Source: Strongylocentrotus droebachiensis (taxonomy: Eukaryota > Echinodermata > Echinoidea > Camarodonta > Strongylocentrotidae). From it: a DNA stretch of 64,000 nt. The notes below the pieces were generated by a model, which ran no database searches, was not told the DNA's origin, and saw nothing but the letters and a program-made list of their open reading frames with translations. The stretch lies in the NCBI GenBank assembly GCA_035222895.1, contig JAVYIG010007193.1, positions 41,743 to 105,742 of the forward strand. The letters are read 5' to 3'. Below are positions 1 through 11,214 of this stretch, in pieces; positions within the stretch are counted from its first letter, which is position 1; the number at the start of each line of letters is the position of its first letter. The position numbers were made by a program, and so were the translations under genes.

Positions 1-2090
1 TGATGTAAACAAATGCTCATGTACCTTTACAGCTCATTTTATGTATATTATTAACAACGAAAAAAAGAAGTCAGTCAGTCACTCAATAGTTTCTGACATT
101 GAAGTCTAGAAAGTAAACGGGTGGGGGTTCGGGGGTAAGAGCACATTTATGTTTTGTCCCGGAAATTAAAAAAATATGCCGGCCTATATTTCGTTCAGTA
201 AGGGGGGGGGGGGGGGGGTGGGGGGTAAAGTCACGTTCTTTTCACCCTTTAGCACAACAAAGGGCTATTTTTTACATTGTTTTAATTACAAAATAAATGA
301 GGAGGAGGGGGGGGGGGGTTTCTCTCAAACACACACATAAACAAAGATGAGGGGGTAGGGGTTCAACCCTCAACCTCCACCCCCCCCCCTGCGTACGCAC
401 ATGATTGTGATTTATATTTCATCCTGAGCCGAAACCAGCTAGTCGCAGCGATATTTACTCACATAATTTTTCATTGAGCTTACCCATTTCATCGCACAAG
501 TTTTTGTTCCTCATTTTCCCATGATACATCAACATAATGTGCACTGGTGGCCATACATTTGTATTTTTTTTGTTACAAATTAACGTACAATAAATGAGAC
601 ATAACGCGTTTTTATCATATCTATGGTGTATACAACCATAATAAAAACTAAAAATATTTTACTTTCTATATTAGGATGGGTGTACTATTCACAATAATGC
701 AAAATATCTAATCATCGGAAAAAATGACTGTTAGTGATATTTTAATTTTCAACCTTAGAATCTTACCTAAAATCTGCCTCCAAAATGTCTGTACTTTTTA
801 TTTACAATTTGTTTGGCATTTTATCTTCCTGCATTTATCGATGTAGGCTACAGCCGATGAGATCAGCATCTTTGAATCTTCCTACGTGCATTTCTTTGTT
901 TCGTCGGTCTAACGGGTTGTCGGTGTCATTTGCCGTGGGCCTCGCGGACCTCTTGAACTTTTTCCATTTTTATATTTTCTTATGCATTTCTATATTTTCT
1001 TAGGTCTCGATCTGATCTAATGGAAAGTTGCGGTTTGTGAACCTTTTGTCAATATTGATCTCGTGAAGCTTTTGTCATTATTAGTTCACTGGGCTGTCGG
1101 TGTCACGGCTGTTGCTCTAGTGGACCGTCACTTAAGCATTTCTTTTGTTAATGTCGGTCTCGTGGGCTGTCGGACGAGTAGGATGACCTGAAATGACCGA
1201 GGTGATCCTGCGCACACCCGCTCCACCCGACATCAGCTTTGGTGAAGTGTCGAGTGGGGGGGGGGGGGGCGGGGGTTCTGAATAAGTTACATTACATAGA
1301 GAAGGGAATAAAATGAATAAAGTTTGAAACATAATTTTAGATATGTTGGCTTAATTTTTTTTTTACTCTCTTCATAGATGAACGTATTCGCCCCCCCCCT
1401 CCTCAGTTCTCAAACAGGTCATCTTGACACAAATTACATGAAAATTCAAATAATTTACATCGAAATTGCTGCTGCATGACTGTCAACATTGAGTCTAAAC
1501 ATTTGAGCTACATCTCATATACTCGAGCGCACGAACACCTTAGCTAAGTAATATACGCTTGTACAAGTCAAAAGTTTGAATACATTTTGGATTATATTGC
1601 ACTATTCATTTATTAAGTAATTTTTTTCATTTTTTTGTATACTTTTTTTCTAATGATAGTGTCTAACATAAAAATAATGTTAAAATACGTTGCGGGTAGC
1701 AGTAATGGCCCGGTCACACCAGACGTTTTAGAGAAACGTATGGCTAGCATATGAAAAATCATGAAATAACTATAATAATAAACAACTAATACTAGTCACT
1801 GTCAAATCGTATGCCCTTCTTGTATATTAGAGTTACACACGATTTTGAGTTAAGATCAACCCTCATCGCTCTATGGCCCGCTCCCATGCATGAACTAAGA
1901 TCCTCAATTTTGAAACCGAACACCAAACAATAATGGAATAATGGAAAAACCAAGCAAGCATGGCTACTTCAAAAGATATTGAAATAAGTGGTTACAAAAG
2001 GTGCTTGTTGTCAAGCGCAAAGCATGCAATGGTAAATAGCAGCGGGGATCAGGGATTTTCCAAATGGGAGGGGGGGGGGGCGCAAACATG
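1..2090. other. Non-coding stretch with G runs
   Basis: No gene is recognised. Frames are closed at short intervals and the short open frames show no domain. The stretch has G homopolymers near 202-221 and 1257-1270 and C runs near 381-389 and 1391-1399. A moderately GC-richer patch at 890-1240 repeats phrases such as gggctgtcggtgtca, but I cannot assign it. Confidence 0.6.
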
Positions 2091-2094
2091 CAAG

Positions 2095-2645
2095 CATTTC
2101 AAGGTGGGGTCAAGGGGCAGAGCTCTCAGACGCTTTCGAGTTGTTGCAGTTTAAAAACGTCCAATATTTTTTGTTTGTTTCAATAGTTTTATTTTATTGA
2201 TTCCAAACAATACAAATCAATCTTAGAAATAAAATACAGTTCTTTTTCCTCGACATGAATTCAAAACATTTTCATTACATAGATTGTACGATTGATGGAA
2301 ACATCAGTTCAAATCAGTTGAAACATAAAACAAATAAGCCCATCCAAACAAACACACTACTACCCCCCCCTCCTCCCCACCATGCGACACACACACACAC
2401 ACACACACCACCCGACCACGTCTTCCACCACACACTGTTCCTAGCCTCCTCAGGATACCCCAAATTGGAGAGACATACACACAGAAACAATCGAAAATAT
2501 CCGTCTTGAGCAATAAAAACACACAATCTCGTGTATTAGGACAAATGTTACACAAGAAAGGGTTGTCTTAGAAACCACCTCTATTTTTATGAGTGGGGTC
2601 CAGGGGACAAAGCCCCCAGACGCTTTCAATTGTTAGCAATTCAAA
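2095..2645. repeat. Diverged direct repeat pair flanking a low-complexity insert
   Basis: Two copies of a roughly 50 bp motif lie at about 2103-2150 and 2592-2645. Both contain a gtggggtc...gggg...cagacgctttc core followed by a ttgttagca/ttgttgca tail. The stretch between them (about 2165-2530) is T-rich at its left end and holds C runs and a CA dinucleotide run (2390-2409). The most economical reading is a dispersed repeat split by, or duplicated around, a minus-strand retroelement tail, but the insert is not securely identified. Confidence 0.4.
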
Positions 2646-3740
2646 CCACCAGAGACTGCCGTCTTGAGTGAAAGAAAGTCGAGTTGCGAGTGAAGGCAAA
2701 CATCACCCAACTGTTATCGGGAGACCGAAAACAGTATTTTCTGAACAGCAATTATCTTAGGTATACTGGTTTAGTCATGCCCAGAATGCTGTTTTTCTGT
2801 AATATCTAGGGAAAAATGATACAAGCTATGACGTTTTTAATCAACTTCACAAGAGGGCGACATGTTACTTTTATGACAAAATTGACATTAGAAACTCCGG
2901 GCGATACTCTTTTTAAACAATTAGCTAGGCCGATATTTGATATTCTCTTTTAGAAAATAGCTTGGTGTTGCAAAGTTGTTCATAAAATTGTTCCAACTAT
3001 ACTTCTAAACAGAAAAGCACAACTTTCAAAGTTTATTCACTTGATATAAATAAATATAAATAATGATGTTCATCATTCATACCCTCAAAACCGATGTTAT
3101 TAAAAACAAAGCATGTACAATGTATAAACTACAATTATTCCATATTAGGAAAACAAAAATAAGACAGAGAACAAGTCGTGTGATGACCAGTCCTTAAGAT
3201 TGAAATTTTAGCTGTGCTGGCCCTAGTAAGAAGAAAGAAGAGCAAAAGGAGGAGAAGAAGAATGTCCTATTGACTCTATAAAAATAATAAATTCCTGTAG
3301 CTGAAACAAGATGATTATCAGACTAACACAAAATCACATCATCTTTTTATCAGAATCAATTATTTTCTATACTTTTAAGCTTCAAGATGGAAATAACTAC
3401 CATACAAATCCTAGACTTAAAATCAAATTATCCTCATTCAAATCGCTTCTATATAGAGTCGCAAAATTCGTTTTTTAATTTCTATATGATTATATTTATG
3501 AGATTTTAACTTTTTGAAGATGACAAGCATACCCCCTATCCCGCTTCTTTATTCTTTTCTTTTTCTGTTACCTTCTCCCCCGCTTGACGTTGCAATGACC
3601 CCAAACATGGAAAATGCTTCTGACATATTTGCCTTTGACATTTTTACCTATGTCATGTTTATTTGTGACATGTTTAATTGTGATATTTTTACATGTAACA
3701 TTTTTACCTTTGAATTGTTACGTCTGGAATTTAGAAAACA
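2646..3740. other. Non-coding stretch, nothing recognised
   Basis: AT-rich sequence without a supportable reading frame or a recognisable repeat. A short stretch at 3595-3715 has internal near-repeats of a gacattttt/gacatgttt phrase, which produces a low-complexity open frame that I do not regard as a gene. Confidence 0.55.
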
Positions 3741-5016
3741 ATCAGCTTACTAATAACAAAGTTATGAATGTTTGAAATATTACATTAGTGTAGCTATGCA
3801 ATTCTCAAATTGGCAACTTTGTCAGTGGATTTTGACGTAGTCATCAACAATACTCCCGTTTGTCGTGTACAAACATATCTTTAATTTATATTGTGTTCTT
3901 ATTGTCGTCTCAATTGGGTCACTACTCCAAATATAGGCATTTTTTAGAAAGTATATTATTATAGGAAAAAGACAATCCCGAGTAATACATTTTGAGAGAT
4001 GAATCTATTTAAGTAATTTTGTGTTTTGTAATAAATGAGAAAATTGTCTGGCACTGCATTACAGAGACATAACCGATTCAGAAAATTTTAAGTTCAGATA
4101 CGTATACTGATTACAACTTTCTAAAAGTCAAAAATCTTTGTTAGTTTTTGTCTTATTTTATTCCAATTTTTACTTGTCTGCTTCCCTGATTTGTCAGCTT
4201 TCTTTGAAAGTTCTTTACCTATGAAGCTTGGATTTCTATTCATGGGAACAGCAGTAAGGACGCCCTCTTGCGCTTAAAATTAATTTAATGACGACACTAA
4301 ATATGTCAGATTGACATGAAATTATAAACCTTGTGACCCCCACCGTGAGATCAAATTTGCTTTCTCTTTGTAATTTGCCTAAATGCGGGATTTTACCACT
4401 CCGCTGAAGTAATACCCGGTGTAAAATTAATTCAGGCACTACTTGATATTGATGGAAGAGAAAAATCAAATGAAAAAAGTCAATTGTCCGGCTTGTGGTC
4501 TGAACTTTAACCTAGGAGAGCTTTTGTGGACGAATTGAAAAACATGAAAAGAAGAAATATTTTCATCGTTATGCATGAACACATGAACAGGGGCCGGAGT
4601 GCTATATAGTGATATATTTATCACTGCATTCGATAGCACGCTTTACTGAGCACCATTGTATTGAACATCGCATGTACAAATCTATTTGAGCCTGATTTTG
4701 GGGGAAAAGGCCCTGGAAATGTTACAATCACATGCAAGTAATACCTTAATAGAATGAAAACTATAAAACTCAATGAGTGATAGTTCTCATACGTTTCTTT
4801 AAATAATGATGGAATTTATTGTAATGAATAACGAGGTCTGTATTTTTCAAAAGAAGAACTTTTTCAGAAGAGCAAGGCATTCTATCGGAATATAATTTCC
4901 CCTCTCAGATGTTCATATGCATACGGTTAATTAGGGTATTCCTATCTTTGTGACTAGTCCATTTGTATGAAAGTGAAACAATATAAGAAAAACAGAATGG
5001 CGAAAGTTAGAAATCG
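3741..5016 (+). repeat. Array unit 1, uninterrupted
   Basis: This is the only unit with no insertion and defines the period of 1276 bp. Block A starts at 3741, block B at about 4258, block C at about 4560-4690 and block D at about 4700-4920. Its block C junction gtgctatatagtgatat at about 4600 is the paralogous empty site for the foldback element found in a later unit at 12014-13109. Confidence 0.8.
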
Positions 5017-5501
5017 ATCAGCTTAATAATAGGAGAGTTATGAATGTTTGAAATATGAGATCAGTGTAGCTATGGGATTCTCAAATTGGCAATATTGTCA
5101 GTGGATTAACAATACTCCCGTTAGTCGTGTATACAAATATCATTAATTTCTCTTTTGTTCTAATTGTCGTCTCCCTTGGGTCACTACTCAAGATATAGGC
5201 CTCTTATATATCGTATATTATGATAGGTCCTCTTAAAGGAAAAAGACCATTCCGAGTCATACATTTTGAGAGATGAATCTATATTTCAGTAATTTTGTGT
5301 TTTGTAATAAATGAGAAAGTTGTCTGGCACTGCATTACAAAGACATTACCAATTCAGAAAATGTTAAGTTCAGATACGTATACTGATTACAACTTTCCAT
5401 AAGTCAAATCATTGTTAGTTTCTGTCCGTTTTTGTTTCCTTTTTGAATTGTCTGCTTCCCTGATATTTCTGCTTTCTATGACAGTTTTTTTTTTTTTTTT
5501 T

Positions 5502-5925
5502 TAATGATATTTTATTTCCTTCCTCATAAATTCACATAACAAGAAATTATCACAATAAGTAATATAAAACAAGATCTTTGACAATTCATGAATTACATCA
5601 ATCAATGAACAACATAGAAAAAAATCTCAGATTATACATAATTCTACATTTTTTCTACCATATAACAGTTTATAATCAAAATAACAATAGAGGAAGGTTT
5701 GATAATTTTTGTTTTAAATGATATTTTATTTCCTTCCTCATAATTTCACATAACAAGAAATTCACATACCAAGAAATTATCAAGATAAGCAATAAAAAAA
5801 ACAAGATCTTTGATACAAGACATTTCATAAGTTACATCAATCAATAAACATAGAAGAAAAAAAAAGGAAAAAAAAAGTCTTGCATGTAACAGTGTATAAT
5901 CAAAATAACAGTAGAGGAAGGTTTA
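5502..5925 (-). repeat. Tandem ~213 bp duplication in the LINE 3' region
   Basis: Two direct copies start near 5502 and 5715. Both read tgatattttatttccttcct, then the aagaaattatca and acaagatcttt stretches, then aataacaNtagaggaaggttt. They lie between the T run and the CA-rich stretch at 5940-6130, in what should be the 3' untranslated region of the minus-strand LINE. Duplicated 3' tails are common in LINEs; no coding capacity is seen. Confidence 0.65.
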
Positions 5926-6179
5926 AAGTTACATATTACCATCCTATCACAACACTCCCACCCCCCCCCTCTAGCCCACCCACACCCCACCCCTTTCACA
6001 CACTAAAACACACATACAAACACAAACACACACTGCATGCAACATGTTCCCTCAACTCACACCACACAAACTCTTCACCCCCCCCCCCTAGCCCACCCAT
6101 CTCATACCCCCTTCACGCCGACACACACACTGCATTTCTATTTATATTTCTATGTTGATACTCATCAACGCCTGTTCAG

Positions 6180-7915
6180 CATCTAGATGAGGAATAAGCA
6201 TAGAGTTGTATAATTATACAACTCTATGCGGTACAGTTCCTGAAAAGGGAACTAAATTGTTTCAAGAGCCACCTTGAACTGCTCCAAAGAGGGCAGTTCA
6301 ACGATGATTTGAGGTAGCTCGTCCCAGTCCATAAGTGTCCTGGGGGAAATAACTAAATTTGTAAGAGTCCATTGAAGAGCCTAGTCTCATGTATCGTTGT
6401 TGTTGACTCCTCCTTGTAGTGCGCTGCCTCGGTTTGATGTACTCCGGTATTGGTATCGCAATTTTGTTATTTGCTATCTTGTAGAACATTGACAAACGTG
6501 CCCGTTTTCTTCTTTCTTCAAGTGTTGGGAGATTAAGTTGTTCTCGCATGGATGTTACACTGGCATCACGCTGGTAGTTTCCACAAATGAAACGAAGTGC
6601 ACGTCTTTGGACCTTCTCGAGTTGGTCTATTTGATTCCGCTTATTGGGGTCCCATACTACCGAAGCATACTCTAGCTGGGACCGTACAAGAGAGATGTAT
6701 GCCATTTTTTTCACTTCTGTTGGACATTGTCTTCCGAGATTCCTCCGAATGAATCCAAGGGTCCTCGAGGCCTTGTTTGTGACCGCATCTACATGCGATT
6801 TCCAACTTAGACGCTCATGTAGCTCGATTCCAAGATATGCTTTGCTGGCCACACCTAGAAGATCATCTCCCCTCATAGTATAAGTGTGCATTATGGGATG
6901 CCTCTTTCTGTGAATTCGCATTGAGTAGCATTTTTTGGCGTTGAATTGCATTTGCCAACGATTAGCCCACTCCAAGAGTCTGTCGATATCTGATTGAAGT
7001 TTTACTGTGTCTTCTACAGATGCTATTCTCCGCATCAAGAGGCAATCGTCCGCAAATAATTTGATGGTAGAATCGACCTCGTCACCAATATCATTTATGA
7101 ATAAGAGGAACATATGAGGACCTAGAACTGTGCCCTGAGGCACTCCTGATGTGACATGAACCGACGTTGAAGCCTCTCCATCAACAACCACTCGTTGAGT
7201 CCTGGTAGTTAACCAAGTTGATATCCAGCTTAGGGTCACATCACGAATTCCGTAGTATTTCAGCTTACTTAAAAGCCGTTGATGAGCAACCTTGTCGAAG
7301 GCCTTGGAGAAGTCCAAAATCATTACGTCTGTTTGGTGGTTGTTATCTAAGGATCTGGATAATTCTTCCACCGTAGTGATGAGTTGGGATTCAGTAGAAT
7401 GCTTCTTGCGGAAACCATGTTGTTACTTCACAAGTATATCATTTTCATCCAGATGTTCCATAATGGAGTGAAAGATCACATGTTCCATCAGTTTAGATGT
7501 GACGAGATATAGGTCTGTAATTCTCTGGTTTGCATTTATTTCCCTTTTTATAAACAGGTACAATATTAGCAATCAACCAGTCATGTGGTAATTTGCCTGT
7601 GTCATAAGATTGAATGAATATGACACGAAGTATAGGGGCTATTTCTTTTGCATATGTCTTCAAGATCCTGACAGGAATTAGATCTGGGCCACATGCTTTA
7701 TTTGAATTGAGAGATTTAAGCATTCTTTCAATCCCTTCCAACGTAAAAGTTATGTTTGACATCGACACATAAGGACTTGGTCTTTGTCTGGTATTGCCTC
7801 TCGGGTTTCGTTTGTAAATACAGATTCATACTGATTATTGAGGGCCTCAGCTTTTGAAAGGTTGTCTGTTGCATGCAACCTGTTCCGGTTTGTCCACCTG
7901 TACACGAAAGAGAAT
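6180..7915 (-). mobile_element. 5'-truncated CR1/L2-like LINE (minus) nested in the Tx1-type LINE
   Basis: The minus strand encodes most of a non-LTR reverse transcriptase. 7768-7493 carries the N-terminal RT stretch with SNKACGPD and NYRPIS. 7371-6298 carries ILDFSKAFD (motif A), SGVPQGTVLGP (motif B), FADD (motif C, F in place of the usual Y) and QLEKVQRRALRF near the C-terminus. The frame changes at about 7495-7371 and again near 6345, after which the C-terminal LMDWDELP stretch runs to a stop at 6252-6254. On the minus strand the element begins abruptly at about 7915, next to a TAA/ATT microsatellite. Decayed and inactive. Confidence 0.8.
6198..6229. repeat. Perfect 32 bp palindrome at the LINE 3' end
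   Basis: The 16-base arm GCATAGAGTTGTATAA is followed immediately by its exact reverse complement, with no loop base. It lies about 23 bp beyond the stop of the CR1-like LINE, in its 3' untranslated region. A hairpin here could be the RT recognition structure of the element, or a separate small insertion. Confidence 0.85.
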
Positions 7916-8716
7916 TAATAATACTACTACTAATAATAATACCCACATCCATTAAAGTAAAAATGCATCGATTTGTTCCCATTTCTGTAAGTGCATCCCC
8001 AGTTTCCCCCTTTTTGAAGGCTATTTTGTATTCCTCGTCTCTGTAATTTTTAAGCATATGTACTGTTTTCTGTACAGATGGCAAAGTTCCTTCTTTTCTA
8101 GAAATAAAAATGATATACTTTACTAAAAATATGATACAATTTATTACAAATATTCTAGCAGTATTGCCGGATATTCCCATAAAAATGGGTTTCCAATCAT
8201 CAATGTCAATTTCGATTAAATGTAACTTTTGAATTACCTCCTGCCATAATTTTTTAACTTTAAGACAATCTAAAAATAAATGTTGGTATGTCTCTACTTC
8301 TAGTCTACAAAAGGAACAAAAATAGTCTGACTCAAAACCAAATTTAAAGAGCTCTCTTTTCGTATATACAGCCTCTTGTAATTGTTTGTATTGAGACTCC
8401 CTATGTTTATTACAAAGCATTGCACATTTCATCTTTGTGAATGTTTCTTTAAACTCCGTCATTCCAAGATCAAACTGACAGTTTCCATCTGTAACATGTA
8501 ATGTATACTCTTTTTGAAGGTCTTCAATGAAGTAATCATATAACCGCCTAGATTTTATATCACATAGTTTCTGTAAACGTCCAAATATCATCAATTTTAT
8601 TTCAAAATGTTCAGTGTCCAATTCCATAAAATCACTTTTTATCCATTCGTTTCTGATTGCTGAAAAGATCTTTTGAATTCTAAGCAAGCTTTTAGTTGCA
8701 AAACCCAAATTTAAAA

Positions 8717-9439
8717 AATGTAAGTTCTATTCACGGACAATACAATAAGGACGCCCTCTTGCGCTTAAAATTATTTCAACGACGAAACTAAATATGTCAG
8801 ATTGACATGAAAATTATAAACCTTGTGACCCCCACCGTGAGATCAAATTTGCTTCTCTTTGTAAATTGCCTTAATGTGGGATTTTAACGCTCTGCTGAAG
8901 TAATACTCGGTGTAATCAATTCAGGCAATATTTGCTATCATGATGGAAGAGATGAAACAAATCGAATGAAATGAAGTCAATTGTCTGGCTTGTGGTCTGA
9001 ACTTTAACCTAGGAGAGCTTTCGTGGACGAATTGAAAAACATGAAAAGAAGAAATATTTTCATCGTTATGCATGAACACTAAAAAGACATCAGTGACGTA
9101 TCCAGGGGCCGGGGTGCTTTCAAGTGATATATTTATCACAGAATTCCAGAGCACGCTTCACGAAGCACCATTGTATTGAACATGGCATATACAAATCCAT
9201 TTGAGCCAGATTTTTGGGGAAAAAGCCCTGCAAATGTTAAAATCTACATGCAAGTAATACCTTAATGAAATGAAACTATAAAACTCAATGAGTGATAGTT
9301 CTCATACATTTCTTAATGATGGAATTCATTGTAATGAATAAAGATTTCTGCATTTTTCAAAAATGGAACTTTTTTTCAGAAGAGCAAGGCATTCTATCGG
9401 AATATAATTTTCCCTTCATTATCCTATCAATAAGCTAAC
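8717..9439 (+). repeat. Array unit 2, right part
   Basis: Block B (from 8751), block C (about 9040-9190) and block D (about 9220-9425) continue unit 2 after the LINE nest, in the same order and spacing as unit 1. The unit ends at ataagctaacgatt, the same sequence that precedes block A in the unit near 13430. Confidence 0.75.
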
Positions 9440-10675
9440 GATTTTCTTTAGTATCATATAACAAATGTAACAAATGACAAGTATGGTTTTCGTAGAAATG
9501 TATATTCATCGTTACGGAAAATGTTGTATGGTATACAACAATGGGCAAATAATTGTTTCCAGACCAATGATTTAAGTGAGAAGAACTTATATTTAATAAT
9601 GAAGCTGTTGCCGCTTGTATATGGACTTGAAATAATAAGTAGCCCTGAAAGTGTCACACTATATCGTGTGTGAGTGAGCTTGAAGTTTAATGGTGTATGT
9701 ATGTTTGAGATTATATAGCCTTTACACTGTTTCATTAAAGAGATATATCTCCAATCAAATCAAACTGAGTGATGTTATCGAACAACTAAACAATATCAAT
9801 CTTCTATTGTCCTAAATAAACCTGGGAAAGCTGAAAATTGCATTACAATGTAAATTCATCGTTAGTGAAAACGTTATACAATATACAACAATGGGCAAAT
9901 AATTGTTTCCAGACCAATGATTTACGTGAGAAGAACTTACATTTAATAATGAAGTTGTTGCCGCTTGTATATGGACTTGAATAAGTAGCCCTGAAAGTGT
10001 CACACTATATCATGTGTGAGTGAGCTTGAAGTTTAATGGTGTAGGTTTGTTCCCATTTAGAATTCACCCAAGTTTTCATTTATGTTTTTATATTTATTCA
10101 TATGTTATTTATTGTTTTTATCACAGAGAATTATATTCACATCATCATCATAATTTAGGATTTTGTTTTACATTATATGTGTGTAGTCTACGAATACCGT
10201 CGAAGGCCCATCGCAATTGTGTTGCTGTCATAATGGTCACTTTTAGCGAAAATGGACACAAAAGTCATATATATTTTAAAACTTATATCGAGAAATACAG
10301 GTGCCATCGGCTAACTTAAAATCACATTTATTATCCATGTCTTACGGTTTACCTTGAACTCTACACTAATCTTACCTTATTTTAACTACGGAATACCCGC
10401 CTAGGGGAACAGCTCAAAATTCCTCATTAATCGAACCCATAGTTCCCCACTTTTTTTACCCATGTAAGCTCCTGAAGATACACGAACTCTATTAATTCAA
10501 CTTGATAATAATTAGGCTTTAACTCACAAAACGCCAATTGGTGGTGGTGGTGATGCAGAATTTTCTTCTGCCCCCCCCCCTACCAAACGTTTTTGCTCGT
10601 TACGTCACTTTCACTGGAGGGTGAGCCCCCTGGAATGTTTGCCCCCCAATCCCAAACTGCTTCCGGCGCGCCTGC
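9440..10675. mobile_element. Unidentified insert in the array with a 350 bp internal duplication
   Basis: This stretch has no counterpart in the uninterrupted unit. Two direct copies of about 200 bp lie at about 9490-9715 and 9840-10040 (the phrase atgggcaaataattgtttcc begins at 9541 and 9891, a 350 bp offset). Short open frames in the copies are closed and differ, so no protein is inferred. The right end meets block B of the next unit at about 10676, after a C run and a GC-richer patch. The element type is unknown. Confidence 0.5.
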
Positions 10676-11214
10676 CCACCGTGAGATCAAATTTGCTTTC
10701 TCTTTATAAATTGCCTAAATATGGAATTGCATCGCTCCGCTGAAGTAATACCCAGTGTAATCAATTCAGGCACTACTTGCTATTGATGGAAGAGAAGACA
10801 AAAATCGGAAGTCAATTGTCCGGTTTGTGGTCTGAAATTTAATCTAGGAGAGCTTTTGTGGACGAATTGAAAAGCATGTAAAGAACAAAATTGTTATCGT
10901 TATGCATGAACACTAGAAAGACATCAGTGACGTATCGAGGGGCCGGGGTGCTTTTGTGTGATATATTCATCACAGCATTCCATAGCACGCTTTACTGAGC
11001 ACCATTGTATTGAACATGGCATGTACAAATCCATTTGAGCCAGATTTTGGAGGAAAATAAAAACTATAAAAACCCAATGAGTGATAGTTCTCATACGTTT
11101 CTTTTAAATAATGATGGAATTCATTGTAATGAATAAACATTTCTGCATTTTTCAAAAATGGAACTTTTTCAGTAGAGCCATTCATTCTCTCGGAATATAA
11201 TTCCCCCCCTCGGA
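10676..11214 (+). repeat. Array unit 3, partial
   Basis: The unit begins inside block B (ccgtgagatcaaatttgctt at 10680) and continues through block C (about 10860-11030) and block D (about 11080-11210), where it passes directly into block A of the next unit. The A block and the short spacer that normally follows D are missing, so the copy is deleted at both ends. Confidence 0.7.

Larger units (their letters stand above)
5488..8716 (-). mobile_element. 5'-truncated Tx1/L1-type LINE (minus), split by a second LINE
   Basis: On the minus strand, 8708 to about 7960 encodes the C-terminal part of a Tx1/L1-type ORF2. It has the cysteine-rich CSFC...H...C pattern (residues YFCSFCRLEVETYQHLFLDC) that follows RT in this group. 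It matches, at the level of motif order, the C-terminus of the plus-strand copy at 45738-46163. The 3' end on the minus strand appears as a T run on the plus strand at 5488-5503. RT and endonuclease are absent, so this is a dead 5'-truncated copy. A CR1-like LINE sits inside it (about 6180-7915). Confidence 0.65.
5017..9439 (+). repeat. Array unit 2, split by a LINE nest
   Basis: Block A runs from 5017 to about 5487 and breaks off just after ctttctatgacagtt. The unit resumes at about 8717 with ctattcacggacaatac and block B at 8751, followed by blocks C and D to about 9439. The intervening 3.2 kb is the minus-strand LINE nest. Compared with the unit starting near 11215, only a few bases of the unit are missing at the insertion point, as expected for a simple insertion. 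Confidence 0.75.

Noticed and set aside
3514..3753. 79 codon frame with repeated FDIFT/CDIFT-like words
   Set aside because: Low-complexity translation of short near-repeats; no start context or homologous domain.
5880..6158. 92 codon proline/histidine-rich frame
   Set aside because: Produced by C runs and CA repeats in the 3' region of the minus-strand LINE.
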